Both the position numbers and the translations under genes were made by a program. This document shows, in pieces, positions 39,501 to 54,500 of a stretch of DNA of 64,000 bases. The notes beneath the pieces were generated by a model. The model was not told where the DNA came from. It saw only the letters and a list, made by a program, of their open reading frames with translations, and did not search any database. The stretch comes from Ypsolopha sequella (lineage: Eukaryota; Arthropoda; Insecta; Lepidoptera; Ypsolophidae): NCBI GenBank assembly GCA_934047225.1, contig OW203989.1:8841977-8905976 (forward strand), written 5' to 3'. Positions within the stretch are counted from its first letter, which is position 1. Each line of letters starts with the position of its first letter.

Positions 39501-42500
39501 CTAATGAAATTATAAACTATCGTATTTTACAATCTGACGCTGACATACAAGGTGACTTTTCCATCATCGTCCATATTTATACTGGAGGCTTGGTAAGTGA
39601 TCAGCATCAGCATCGATAACAATTTTTGTGAAATTCGTATAATGAAATTTCGACTCCCTGTAGTAATTCATTCCCAGTCCTGAGTGAATCACTATGGGGA
39701 GTCGAAATTTCATGTAATGGAATTTTACAAAAATAGTTATTGGTTTATGACGCTGATCACTTACCAAGGCTCAAGTATGAATTTGGACGATGTTCACAAA
39801 TTCACCTTGTATATGTATACAGGTGGTATACTTTAGCTCCCTTGTTTAACCGTCTATCTGCAGCGTAACTAAAAAGCCCTAAACAAGAAAGGTATTTGAG
39901 ATGAAACAAAAAATAAAAGAAATGGTGAAGTACGGGTCAGACTCGCGTACCCAGGGTTCCGTATCTTTGTCATTTTATGACCTACAATCGACATTTTTTT
40001 TTTCAAATTTTTTGGTCTACCAGTTTCGGAGATAAGGGGGGAAATTTTGTGGTTTTTCAAAGTTTTCCCGAAATCAGTGCCATTAAAATATAGTTAGCAC
40101 TTCAAGCAATCAATTTTAAAATTGCTCGATACAAAAACCGGTTTTTTTGTGGATTCATTCCATCCCAAAATAGTTTGAGCGGTTAACGTATATATTTTTT
40201 AATCAGCTCTTTAATATCATTTTGTATATTTAGGATTTTTTTTTTCTCTTAAATTTTTTTTTTACATCTTGTTATATGGGCAAATTAATGTTATTTTTGT
40301 ACCAAATTTCAAGTCTTTAACGGTGCTTAAGTTATGAGGCTATGACACATGGACGGACGGACGGACAACGGAGTCTTACCATAAAGGCTCCTTTTGTACT
40401 TTTTAGGTACTACGGAACCCTAAAAACTAAGCGCCTGGGAGATAAAGCGCTGGACTTCTTTCTCTGGAATGACCTCAAAATCATATCTTGAAAAAGTTAG
40501 GGATTTCAGAAGTGGTTTAAGCTCCAGACCCCTGGCCTTAGCTATCTGTATAGGTGCTATATCTCTCACGACGATTTTCCAGGTGTAAATATTCTTTAAT
40601 GCAAGTGCTCGTAAAGGCCTATTTTTTATGCATCAAAACCGAACAGGAAGTCGATTATTTTGCCCTAGGGCTTTATTATTATTATTTTTTTATTTATTTA
40701 CAATGGTTGGCCAACCTGCAACCTTTCCTGTGTACCATACATTTTATACTTTTTTTTCCACTGTTTAACAGCTCTGGATACAGTCCTTTTGAGCCAATCA
40801 TAATTTAAAGTTCACAAGATTATATTTGTTTTATTTCCTCACACTATGCATTGAAAAACGTAGTACACGGGCGTAAGAGCAATAAATTACTCGGTTACGT
40901 TTAAAACACTCGCTACGCTCGTGTTTTAAATCGTCCTCGTGATTTATTCCTTTTCGCCCTTGTAACATAAACTACTATTAAATATCAAAGATTAACCTCT
41001 CCACTGGGCAGTCTTTTAGCGAAAGCGATCCCGGACATTGGAGTCCGCGTCGGCGGCAGCAGGATAGCGGCGTCCATACACAACCATTCTACGTTCAATG
41101 GCCGCTTACTCATCTCGCAGTACCTGCAAGTTTACATTATATTGTGACTAATATTTTTTTTCAGGCTTAATATTGTGACTAGTCTTTTTTTCAAGGCTTT
41201 CTGTTTAAGGTTGATGCTACTGAACGCGTTCCAAACGCAAAACTTATTATTATTATTTTTTTTTGATAAAAAGTATTAAATACTATAACACGACAATAGT
41301 AAAATGTCAATTAAGCTTTTCTAGCACAGTTTTGTAATTTTATGCATTTCTTTGTAAATGATCGTACACAACAACAATAAACACGCTTTAAAGTTGTTGT
41401 GCAGGATCATTCTCAAAGGTATGCATAAAATAACACAAGTTTGCTAGAAAAGCTTATTGACATTTTACTATTGTCGCGTTATAAATCACATTTATTTAAT
41501 ACATTTTATTCAAAAATAAGAAAAATAATCGTGAGTTTTTGGGTTTTGGAACGTGGTCTGTAGCACCAACCTTAACAGAGTCGGTTCCTGCGATAGAGAA
41601 CGAATATTTATGCAAAATATGACCTAACCTTATGTAATAAAACTTAAAATCATACTCACTCGTCCTCAAACATATCTAGGAAGATATCGTCAGATTTATA
41701 AAAGTTCCTAGCTAAGGCTGCCGCCCTTTGCCGCAGAGCTTCGGTCTGGACCAAGTATCTGGTGTTGGCTTGACCCGAAGCACCTTGGATGGCGATTCGG
41801 AGTAGAGTCACACTTAGTTCTAGGGTCACTAGGCGGACTTTTGAGGCTGAAACAAATTAAATAAACCTATGAAAAATAACAAAAGGAGATTATTTTACAT
41901 CTAACCGATTATTATAGAGGTGAATTTGTAGATATATTAATAATTTGCAATATTCCGCTAAACACTCTTACCATGCTATTCAAAATGCAGACTCAAGCAC
42001 CGCCCGCCCTCCCGCATAAAACATGCACAAGCAAAGCAAGCAGTACGAGCACAAAATAAAGCAATCTTAAATAACAAGCAAGAAAACTTATCAACACGTG
42101 TTTCGCCTCTAAACGAGGCATCCTCGGGATGTGTTGTCCGGCCGACCAATAGCATGATAAGAGTGTTTAGCGGAATATTGCAAATTATTAATATGCAATA
42201 TTAAATAAAACTTCTTGATACTCGGTTCCACAAATATAATAATGTTTAATTACCTTTTAAGTTGCTACCGGTTTCGTCGTTTTACGACACTTAAAAGGTA
42301 ATTAAACATTATTATATTTGTGGAACCGAGTATCAAGAAGTTTTATTTAATATTGCAAGATGTCGTTCCATCAAGAAGCAACAACATTCACCGTCAACTA
42401 ATTATTAATATATCCACAAATTCAGGATGGACTTCCGCAAAGTAACGCCTTTTTCAATAAATTTTATTATAGAGGTGTTCTAATCTCTAATCCGGCGTCG

Positions 42501-45500
42501 TATTTTTTGAATTTTGTCAAAAACTACTTCACACTAATAATATTATAAATGCGAAAGTTTGGATGAATGTTTGTAACTCCTTCAAGCCGTAACTACTGAA
42601 CCGAATGCGCTGAAACTTTGCACAAATGTAGTTCGAGACCTGGAATAGGACATAGACTACTTTTTATAATCAGTTTCCATGGGAACAAGAAATAGTGTCG
42701 TTCAGAGACGCGGCTTGGCCTACAGCCTCGCCAAACATACTATACTAGGGGATTAAATCAGTTATCAAAGACCACCAAAGACACATTAGCAGAAAATTAA
42801 TTCAGAAAACAAAAAACAGTATCGATCAGAAAAGCGGCTCAGCCTTCGGCCTCGCCAAAGACGGAAACCTGTCTTGGTCTTCGGCCTCACCAAAGACACT
42901 TTAGATGGGGATCAAATTAAAAATGATGAGAACTCAAAACACTCTAAATACTCAAAACCAGAGTCGGGTAAACGAGTGCGTACAAAAAAATTAATGGTCT
43001 AAAAAATATTTACAGATTCGATACGACTATCCAAAAACTTAATCAATGCGGGCGAAGCCGAGGGCAAAAGCTAGTATTTATATATTTATTTGCCCTATAT
43101 GCACAGTATAACCCGGAAACTGGATTCTCAACTATAATTTGGGCAGACTGGTGCAAAGCTGTCATCGTCCTGCTATATAAAGGGAAAGGTTCACAGCAGG
43201 ACTGCAAAAGCTACCATGGCACAAGTCTATAGAAGTATATTTATTTATTTATTATAATTATAAAAGGCTTATACCATAATGCTATACTTACCAGGCTTAC
43301 AGCTATAATTGGCAATGGCAATCAATTTGGAAACGAGCACCGCGTTGAAACTTGCCCACTTCCTGCCGCCAGATGGCGTTGGTGTTGCACTTGCGTCATC
43401 GCTCGCTCTAAACGTCGCTTCATCGGTAATATTCGTAGAAGATTTACTTTCTCCGGTGCGTTTTGTTGCATCATCAGACTCCGGACATAGGAGCGTATCT
43501 AGAAGTTCCGTGTTTACCCCTAAGGATAAAAATTCAACAAGTTATAAAAGCAATAACAGAATAAAATAAAGTTACGGGTTGATTTGTTACGAAAACACAA
43601 GAAATAACTATAACGCCCAAAACTAGCTGCTAACGAAAAGCAATGTATACAAGTGAATTATATTTAAGTACTTAGTATTGAAAAACTTGATTTTCTATAG
43701 CCGAGAACTTTAAAATAAACCGAAATTCATGTTAAATCCATCAAAAATAACTTTTTTCATATGAAAATTATTTGTTGTTACCGGCCAAACCCGATTTTAG
43801 GACAAATTAATTTGGCCTAGGCCAAACTAGCTTTTTGTAAGTCCTTCAGCAGAAGAGAGCCGGTAGGCACTGGTTAGAACTTAAGTGGCGCGACCTCCAT
43901 ACATAACCCTCGTGAGATTTTTTTTATGACAAATCAGAGCTACTTTGGACTAGGCTTAACTAGTTTGTCCTAAAATTGGGTTTAGTAACATAATATACGC
44001 TTGTTTTAGCTGGAAGTTGTTTTTTGGGCATAATACTGCAGAAGCATGTGGAATAGAAGAGCTCTTATGACTAGAATTATGCATGTGGAAGAGGCAAAAG
44101 AGGTGTGTCAGGGTCGTAGCAGGCGTGGTATACGTATAATCATTTTTGTGGTTTCGCTACAAATCTAAAGCATTGACCCTTATTAATAAAGGAAAAAATA
44201 TACATACTGGGTGTTAAGATGAAGTTGCTGAAGCCGAAAACTGGCGACAGTACTCGTCCATACGAACAACTTTTACTATGGAGCTAACCCTCGAATCACG
44301 AAAAAAATCTGCTGTTCCATAGAAAAGTTATATAGCTACCCATTGACGTATACGTCAATGTAGCTACCCGACCAAAATGTACGAGACAACAATTTTTTTT
44401 CACGAAAAGTAGTTAGTATAGGCGAGTTCTATGGCCCGTTTCCGGCTTCCACAACTTCATCTTAACACCCTGTATATAACTACAAATATATATAAATATA
44501 TATGTATATATAATAAAAAAAATATTAAGTACATATATAATTATTTCTTTGTAAAAAAATATTTGGACGAAATCTACTTTGCGCTATTTAGAATTAAATT
44601 TTGAGAAAAATATCTTACCGACTAAACAACCAGGCAAGCAAGACAGACAGAAAGTATAATTAATAATCTTGTTAACAAAATCAATTATTTGAATATTATA
44701 AACCGACTTGATAAATTAGTTATCAAAAAAGCGACTAATTCATTAAAAAGCAGATTTATTTCCAATTCTTTTGAGTTTGAAGCTAAAAGGTAAGAAAAAT
44801 TACACTCACCTTTGTTATTTATCAACGCAAACAATAAACAGAGCGCAAAAAGCGCTTTGTAGTCATTTTCGCTGCAATCTAACGAATCAAATATGGTTTT
44901 TAAAAATGGTCGCATTTCTATGTCTTTATTTTCTCTTTCAATTATACTTTCCAACGTAGCAGTTACTTCAGAGGGTAATTTAGATGCTTTCAAATATGCG
45001 CCACCACGCATCTTCTGTTTTTCTTCGTCTGTGATATTATTAAGTTCCGGCGCAGTTTTAGACGAGCTAGATTCTATGCCCGAATCTGGTAATGGCGAAT
45101 CCGGCATGTTTTGTTTAGATAATGTTATTAGGCTACTAGTACATTTCGTAGAATGGACCTGAGTGACCAAATCTTCAGTTGAATCATTGGCTACACTAGA
45201 GGATTCACTAACATGCGACGTGGACGGTAAAGAACAAGAAACCAATTCCGGGTCTAAATCACAGCTCGATTGATCCGTATCCTTATCTGGGTCAAAAAAT
45301 GTCTTCGGTCCCGTATATTCCGGTGTTGTATAATCTCTCTCATGATCCGAAGAGCTTTCTAAAGCCTTTTCTAAACTTAGCTGTGGCTTTGAAAATTCCA
45401 ATTTGACGTTTGATTTTGCATTACTAATGTACATTTCTAAAATCTTTGTAGCACCATCTTCGAATACTGATAGATCCGACTGCAGTATAATCCAAGCCAA

Positions 45501-48500
45501 CGCATGAACTATTGGTCCATGAGTTATAATCAGAAACACTTGCGATAACAAAAATAGTGACACAACACAGGAGACCGAGGGTTTCGCATCTTCTTCAGAT
45601 TCCGCCCTTTGTGTCGCATAACGCATTCTGGTAGGCGATTCATTGCTCTTCCCTTTCAAAATGGCCTCGAGATTTCGTGTAATAACTTCGATGCTTTGTA
45701 TCTGATCTCTATTGTACGACATCGAAGCGGATCGAAGTCTTATCGATTCCGAAGTCAAGGAATATATGTAAAGAGGAACGAGTAGCTTGTGTAATAGATG
45801 TTCAGTTAATACGTCGTTTAGATCGGGGATGTTTAGGCAAAGGATGTCATTTATATAGTGCAAGTGGTCTAGATGTTCGGCCACTATATCGTCCAGTTTC
45901 TGTTGGTGAGCATGGTGGCTGGAAAAAGTAATAGGTATCATTAATAAAATATATATGAGTTATAAGCGGAAGGTCGATCAAATTGGTTCCGTATTGAAGA
46001 AATTAGATTTATTATATTTTTTTTAGACAAAAGCAACTAAAAAAAGTTTATGGAAAAATGCGGAAGTTATAGTTATCTTCAGTCAAGAAGGTGAGTGTCA
46101 GGCAGCCTACGGGAAAGTAGTGCACTCCAAACGAAAACAATTTGGAAATAAAAAAAGCGGGTAATAATGGAAAAATTAGTTCTTTACCTAAAGCGTATGA
46201 TTTATTTTTTATGCAACCAGTCTAAAGTGCTATATTACAAACTAGCAGTCCGCCTAGCGATGACACTCGCACTGCTACCCATTTTCCCGTAAGAATAAGG
46301 CATTTTCCCGCGGTAAAAAGTAGACTATGTTACTCAGAAATAACGTGGCTTTCCAATGGAGAAAGAATTTTTAAAATCGGTCTGGTAGTTTCGGAGCCTA
46401 TTCAATGCAAACAAACAAACAATCAAATCTTTCTTCTTTATAATATTAGTGTAGACTAGTGGATGCCCCACAGCGTTGCTCGAGTGGATCCCGTTTTTCC
46501 CGATCCCGTGGGAATTTACTAAAATCCCTTCTTATCGATTGTCTACATCATACAAGGGACCTGCAGCCAAAATTTCTTGTTTGATCTGGGCGTTGCTGGA
46601 AGTCTATTGTAAATGTTATCGATAGTCCATAATTGTGCTGGTTAATATATTATATAGATTAATTAATAATTGGGTCAGTAGCTAAACAAAAATCTAGCCT
46701 AGATAACACGAAGCCCGTTTTAAAATGTGTCCCAATAATCAAATTCCATCTCTTTTATATGAAATAAAAGGCAAAATTTAATAAACCACCCGAATTCTTA
46801 TGGGAGGTTCAGTATGTCATAAACACCATACATGTGAAGTTTCAGGTAGATTAGATAAGGTAATGGTAGGTCACGTGACATCGATAATCGTATTAATATG
46901 TGAGTAAAAATTTGGTTCAATTGTGTGGGTGGACTTTACACGATGAATCCAAAGCTATGCACACACGGTATCCACTCACACAACTGAATCGAAATTTTAT
47001 TCACACATTAACACGTTTCTCGATGTCACGTGACCTGACATTACTTTATCTAATCCACCTGAAACTGCATATTCAGTCTATCTTTAGATTATCTATTCAG
47101 TATCATCTACTGAACCTCCCATAGGAATTCGGGAGGTTGATTAGATTTCTATTTATAATATAGATACTAACTCAGCTTCGTTTCTGACACAGGCGTCCAA
47201 CTCCAAAACATGTTTCCCGATGAACCAGACTAAGTTACTGAAGTACGGAGCTGCAGTTCTGAAAACAATATAGAAATTAAAGGGAGAATGATTCGTGTCC
47301 GCTAGGCTTTTCCGGCAAAATGTTGTTATTTTATGCATTACGTTGTAAATTAATGGGCACACAAACTAAAAGCGTGTTTAAAAGTCAGTTTAGCAGTCTG
47401 ATATTCGACAATTCGCTTATTAAATTATGTTAAGGTGTGTTAATTCGAAAACCATTGCGAGATTTAGGTTTCATAAGCCGTATTTTCGAACTTGTGGTCT
47501 AAAAAACCTCATGAATATTTTTACGAAAGCGCTGCAACTTCCATTTGCTTTCGTCTTAAGTAACTTGAGAAATGGCTTATTGGAAATGGTTTAGAAATGT
47601 GTCCTTTGCTATCAAGATGAATTTATAATAATTTTCTTCTGACTGTTTTAACAGATGGGTGACAAATGAGTAGACAGACAGAGAAAGACCACATTTTTAT
47701 AAGCAATCACACATCACAATCAGTATAATGTCTAAATTCTCAAGTGACTTCATAACCGACCATTCTTTAAAAATTCATAAAAAATAATGGTTATTTTACT
47801 ATGTCCTAAAATGGCGCATATTCCCCGGAAAAAAATCTTTTTATAAATTAAGCTATGGGAATTTCTATTACGGCTAATATGTGATTATAATTAATGATTG
47901 TAACTTTGTTCTGTTTAGGTGGTTTCGGAATTTCATATTAAAATACTATTATAATTGAAATTTAAACGAACATTATAGCTGATTTTTAAAAAGTTCTGTA
48001 AATCTTTAGGTAACTCTGGAACTAAAATTATTTAGATCATATTTTGCGTGGTTAAAATCTTGACCAAAATATTCTATAATTAAACATATTATCACGCTTA
48101 ACTTTTTATCCTGAATATTTACCTAAAGGGGTATATCGTGAAAATTTATTTATTTGCTCTTTTAAAGAAGTTCCAAGTAAAATAAATTTGTATAACAATT
48201 TTGGGCCCCTGAATTTTGGGCTATCAGAAACGCGATTGGAAGAATTTCACTCGATAGAAATAATTATTGGAATGAGGAATGAGGAACTTAGAAGTTAACA
48301 CTTTTTTTGATATTCCGACAAATTAGAATACCATACAGACTTCAAAAATTTTAATTTAGGTGGGTTTTAACAATACCTAAATTAATGGTTATGAAAATTT
48401 TCGTAGCTATTTTAGTTAATTTTGAATTAATTTAAAGCGGACGTTTTGAGAATTTTTCCAGATTCCGTCCCTCTCGCACTGTGGGTTTTTTCGCCTGGAG

Positions 48501-51500
48501 TAACAGGGACCTTTGCACGGACGATATATCACCTTAAAAGCATTGAAAAATCAGATGATGGCAATGCAGACAAAAATGGTAATAATAAATACCTAAAACC
48601 GTTGTATATACACGTTTATGATAGCAACAGTTCCATATAGCTGTTAATTACTATGGAAATATCTCTTGAATACGTAATGTATGCTGAATTGGAAACTCGC
48701 GTGCTTGGGTCATCATACCGTTTTCATGTTATGAAACCATTATACCAGCCGCATGTTTATGTTGTATATCTTTTCTAGTATAACATTATTTTTTGTCAAA
48801 GTAATTTCAAGGGTGTGAAAGTGAAGCCATTACTAAGCGTCAACCCAACAAAAAACTATATTTTTAGCAAACAAGTGTGTTGGAACTATCATAACTTGTA
48901 TTTACGTATGCAGATACTATGATGTCATTCGCATATGCCACGCTAATGTGATAAATACGACGTATATTGTGGCTTTTTGATGTCTGCATGTTTTCTTATA
49001 ACGTAGAGACAATGTCAGTTGTATGTCCTGGACAATACCGGTATTTCTTGACTAGGTTATTTCTTAAAGTTAATAGGTAGTATTTAGTGCAACTGTAACA
49101 TAATTTGGTCATTGGCACACGAGTGCTTGTTAACGAAACGAACGAAGTGAGTTCGTAATGATTTTGCACGAGTGTCCTAATGTCTAATTATGTTCAGTTG
49201 CACACAAAACTTTATCTACAACCATAAAAAATATCGTCTTTATTTATAAATTTTTTTCAACTAACAATTTAACGAAAAATTAGAAGAACAATTCGTTCAT
49301 GAACCTCGGGTGCGTCGCTTCGGTTCTCGTCTCTGTTGTTGATTGGGTCTCTAGCAGTTTTATAATAAGTTGTGCCAATCGCAGCGCAGAATCATGGTGT
49401 TATAATGTAATATTATAACATCGGATAAACAATCTATACTCTATTCCAATAGAAAAAATAATATTTGTAAACAACTTTCTAAAATGATGAAATATGTTGT
49501 AAAAAAGCATTTTTCTATCTTTAAATACATACATTCTAGTTTAGAACTAATAAAAGTGAACTCACGTCCAGATGTATGATTGTACAGCAAAAACTGCTGT
49601 TGAACATATATTACATTACTTTTAGGTTATAAAGTTGTTTACAAACATTATTTCCCATATTGGGATAGAGTATAGGTACTTATAAAACTGCTTTTGATGT
49701 TGTAATTGCCTTATGGGAGTAGATAAAAGATATTTATATAATAGAAATCCTTGTGATATAAATCCAACTATCCTACTAATAATACAATATCCAATATAAT
49801 ATTATAAATGCGAAAGTTTAAGTAACTACTGAACCGATTGGGCTGAAACTTTGCACAAATGTAGTTCGAGACCTGGAATAGGACATAGGCTACTTTTTAT
49901 CCCATAAATCAGTTCCCATGGGAACAAGAAATAGTGTCGTTCAGAGACGCGGCTTGGCCTACAGCCTCGCCAAACATACTGTACTAGGGGATTAAATCAG
50001 TTATCAAAGACCGCCAAAGAGACATCATTAGCAGAGGATTAATTCAGAGAACAAAAAATTGTGTCGATCAGAAAAGCAGCTCGGCCTTCGACCTCGCCAA
50101 AGACGGAAACGTGTCTTGGTCTTCGGCCTCGCCAAAAATACTTTACATGGGGATCAAATTATAGATGATGAGAATCCAAAACACTCCATATCTCCAAACC
50201 AGAGTCAGGTCAACTACGTACTCAAAAATTAATGAGCTGAAAAATATTTACAGATTCGATACGACTATACAAAAACATAATCAACGCAGGCAAAGCCGTG
50301 GGCAAAAGCTAGTACATTTATAAGATGAAAATATGAGACCAAACATTAAGGTGGTATTTCTCTTTTCGCTTGGCATTTCCTTGTACAAAGTTTAAGCGTC
50401 TCTGTGACCCTGTCATATTCAATACGAATTAAAAATTCTAATAGAGTGCATGTGTGTGTATTAGTTGAACACTCTGTGACCCTGTCATATTCAATACGAA
50501 TTAAAAATTCAAATAGAGTGCATGTGTGTGTATTAGTTGAACAAACTGGATAAGTCACCGACCCGCGACAGGTAGAGAGGTACGGGATCGAGACCACTTT
50601 GCAATTGTTTACTCACTCATTCTTTTTAATTGATTTTTAGGGTTCCGTACCCAAAGGGTAACCAACGGGACCCTATTACTAAGACTTCGCTGTCCGTCTG
50701 TCACCAGGCTGTATCTCATGAACCGTGAAAGTTAGACAGTTTAAATTTTCACAGATGATGACGTATTCTGTTGCCGCTGTAACAACAAATACTAAAAAAC
50801 AGAATAAAATAAATATTTAAGGGGGCTCTCATACAAAAGAGATTTTTTTTTTGCCGTTTTTATAGATAATAGTACGGAACCCTTGGTGCGCCAGTCCGAC
50901 TCGCACTTGGCCGTCGTTTCTGTCTTATTATGCACTCTTAGTTTCCTATTTTGCTGTTAATTCGACTTTAAAATTGCCTGATTCTTTTATATACCAATAT
51001 TTTTGGTACAGGAACCAAATAAACGAAACTGTTAAGAATTCTGTTGTAATTAGCTCATTTCATCATTAAAATCAAGAGCTATTTCGCTAAAATCGACACT
51101 TTTTTGAGTTGTTTACCTATTTATCAAAAGAAGCCAGCAGTTTGATAATTATTTCAGGAACTTTTTCTAATTTTTGTAGTACAGAAATGCGATTGAAGAA
51201 ATTTCGCTCGATAAAAATAATTATTGAAATGAGGTCTTGATGGACACTGTTTCTCATAGTTTGACATATGGGAATAACATACAGACCTCAACAATATTTT
51301 ATTAGATGGATTTTAACAATATATAAATTCTGCTAGTTTGAAATTTTGATAGATATTTAAGTTAATTTTATATTAATTTAAAACCGACATTTTAAATTTT
51401 TTTCGTAATCCGTCCCTATCGAACTGTGGCTCTTTCCGAATCGAGTAACAAGGTCCGTTGCATGTACCTCAAATTCTTTATTTTTGATCGCATTTTCATA

Positions 51501-54500
51501 CGACTGTACTTATTAAAATGTTCTGTGGACTTCACTTGCTGCATTAAGGTTAAACATCAGTCGCTCGGTACAAAGTGCACAACCAAACTTTGTTTTTCTT
51601 GGTAAGACGTTTAATGTGAAAAATATATTGGTCTATGGCAAATCACGCCGATAGTTCAGTATAAGTGAAATCAATAGTTTGAAAAGAAATGCACAATTAG
51701 TTACGATTTTGTCGAAACAAGCTTAAAATGCTGTTTTAAGTTCGTTTCGACCACATAGTGGCTAATTGTGAATTAAATTTCAAGCTGTTGATTTATAAAC
51801 CTAACTTATACCATAGATCAATTTAGCCTGAATTGCCATAGACCAATATCTTTTTCACATTAAACTTCTTTACTAGAAAAACAAAGTTATAATAGGTTGT
51901 GCACTTTGTACCGAGGGACTGATGTTTAACCTTAAGGAAAGTCTTTTAGTAGCGAATATTTAGAAGATAAAAACCGTGGTCCATTTCGTGATGAGTGAGT
52001 CAGTTGGTGATTACGCTTTTAGATTCCAAATTTCAAATTCATAGCTTCAACGGTTTCGAATAAAAGTAGCTACTACAGATAGACGCACGGACATACAAGT
52101 CACAATATGGGTTCTCTTCTCATTTTTGAGTTCGGAACACTTAACAACAATTAATAACAATCAATAACATTCCTCCCCCAATATCCTTTTCAGACCTGAG
52201 TCGCTCTCCTGGTACAGTACACTCCCATCGTACAGTTCACTTCCAGGCACGGTTCTAGAGTCATGAACTTGAATGCGCAGAAGTGATTTTTTCGGTCCGT
52301 CCGTACAAAATTGTATGCGCAGATCCCCACTACTTCGTTGCTCGTGCCTCTAAAACTGTGCAGGGAAGTGTAGTTACATACATACAACTGTATTGGACGG
52401 GTTTGTAAGGGATAAGACAGTCTTCTTCGATTGGCTGCTTCAAATTAAAATATTAAAAATATCTACTAGACAAACAAAAAGACAAATAGCAACATAACTT
52501 CTTACGCATATTGTATTTTTATTTATTGGTAATACTATGATTTTCTATTTTAAAGATTTATTTTTTATTTCTTTATTTATTGGTAATAGTATGATTTTCT
52601 ATCTCAATGATTATTATTTTTTTCTTTGCTCTTTATGCTTCAAGTTGTTTTCAAAATACCTAGGCAATGTTATTATTATTAAACAATGTTAACAATGTTC
52701 GTATTGTTAGTTATATGTAAGTTGATGTTAGTTATATGTAATGTAAGTCGCACTTTCTCATTGTAAACCTAAGTTGTATTTTGTTTTTGTGTAATATTTA
52801 TAAAGTCATTGTTTTACATTTTATACACCAATTTATGTTTAATATAAGTACTAGGTATCCGCTGAAAACCAGCGCCGTGGCCCTGTCATGGCATTAAGCT
52901 GAGCGGAGACCTTTTTGGTACATTCTGTGCTAATTTTAAGTTTTAACTGTAATTAGCACAGAATGTACCAAAAAGGTCTCCGCTCAGCTTAATGAGAGTG
53001 CACCGAGCTTTTTACACACACAAACAAGTTTTTATAACCCTTGTTTGAAGTAGTAAACAATTAAATTAAAACCTAGGAAAATATATTGGTTTTATTAAGT
53101 ATATATACTAGACTGTATACACGATGGAAACACGATTTGATAAAGTTGTCTTGATAGAATAAATTCGCAAAGTTACCTCTTTTCGAATAATTTTTTCCTC
53201 TATTTCCCTACTTTTTTATATAAATAAGTAATTTGATACGACGATTAATTTACTAAAATATAGTTCATTGATAACTGGAGCGTTTATACAAGATAGTTTT
53301 TTTATTTAAGAACAATATGATGAAAATAACAACGAAAAACATGGAAAAAGTGCAAAAGTTTGGTTATTTCCTTTACTCTTTACACATAAAGAAAAAGATA
53401 GAGACAAAGGCAAACACTCGGTGCGCCCTTAATGTAAATATACCAAATAAACATGATTCTATTCTATTCCTTACATACCTGTCTCTAATAAACCGCAGCA
53501 TGCTAGCATCCTGCACTCGGTACACATTGAGAGTGAGTGTTCTCACAGCAATGCGCACCATCGACTCTGGATGGTTGAAGAATTTTATCGCTTCCGTATA
53601 CAGGGGGAAGTCTTTGGTGTGCTGCAACAAAAATCATGCCTATTGGTAAAAAGTAAACAGTAACCTAGTATCCCTCAGCCAGGAACAGTCCTGATCCGGT
53701 CTAGCGGCCGGCACACCGTGGGTACGGTATTTATATAAGGGGGGGGGGGGGGGGAAGACATGCTCTCAACGGATTGGGGAGGAAGGTGATTATAATCAGC
53801 CGAGTGTTCACCCTAGAGCCAATACTGGATATAGCGGAAAGGTAGGATAGGGAAGGCATGAGCTTTTTTCGTCCCTCTCGAATGTCACCTGCTTTTTATC
53901 TTGTTGCTCATTTTATGCCTATTGGTAAAATGTAAAATAGTATTTATTTTTTTTTTCTTTTTGCCAGTGTCAAGTTAGAACTTTGTTACGTTAGACCGTT
54001 ATTGCCTATGAATGGTTTTCTAGCGGTGTTATAATAAATTTGGCCAATCACAGCGCAGAATTGCGGTGTTCTAGTGTAATATTATAACATCGATCAAAAA
54101 ATGAAAGTACTAATAAAACCGTTTTTGATGTTATAATTATCTTAGAGTAGATAAAATCATGTAAAAAACAGTATTTAATTTTTTAGGGTATCGTTAAAAT
54201 ATGGAGCGTTGTTTAGTGGGTGGGCAGAGCACCTACCTCTCAAATCTTGAGACTCGGGTTTACATCCTGCCAGAGCAATGCGTTTTTCGGAATTTATGTG
54301 CATAGTATTTGTATGCTAAACACTTGCTGGCACTGAAGAAAAACAATGATGTAAATCTAATGCCCTAAAAAGCTTGTAAAGGTTGTCTCAAAAGAAAGTT
54401 TACATTTGATCAGCTTACTGCGTAAACGCAACAAACCTGAGGGGTGCCACGATGACTACGAAGTTTTCTCCGTGCTTCTTCGCACAATCACCGTTCTACT

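Noticed and set aside
52190..52387. 65-codon Cys-containing minus ORF in CLEC16A intron 4
   Set aside because: No CLEC16A counterpart, no convincing splice sites and no recognisable family; a phase-compatible junction already links exons 4 and 5.
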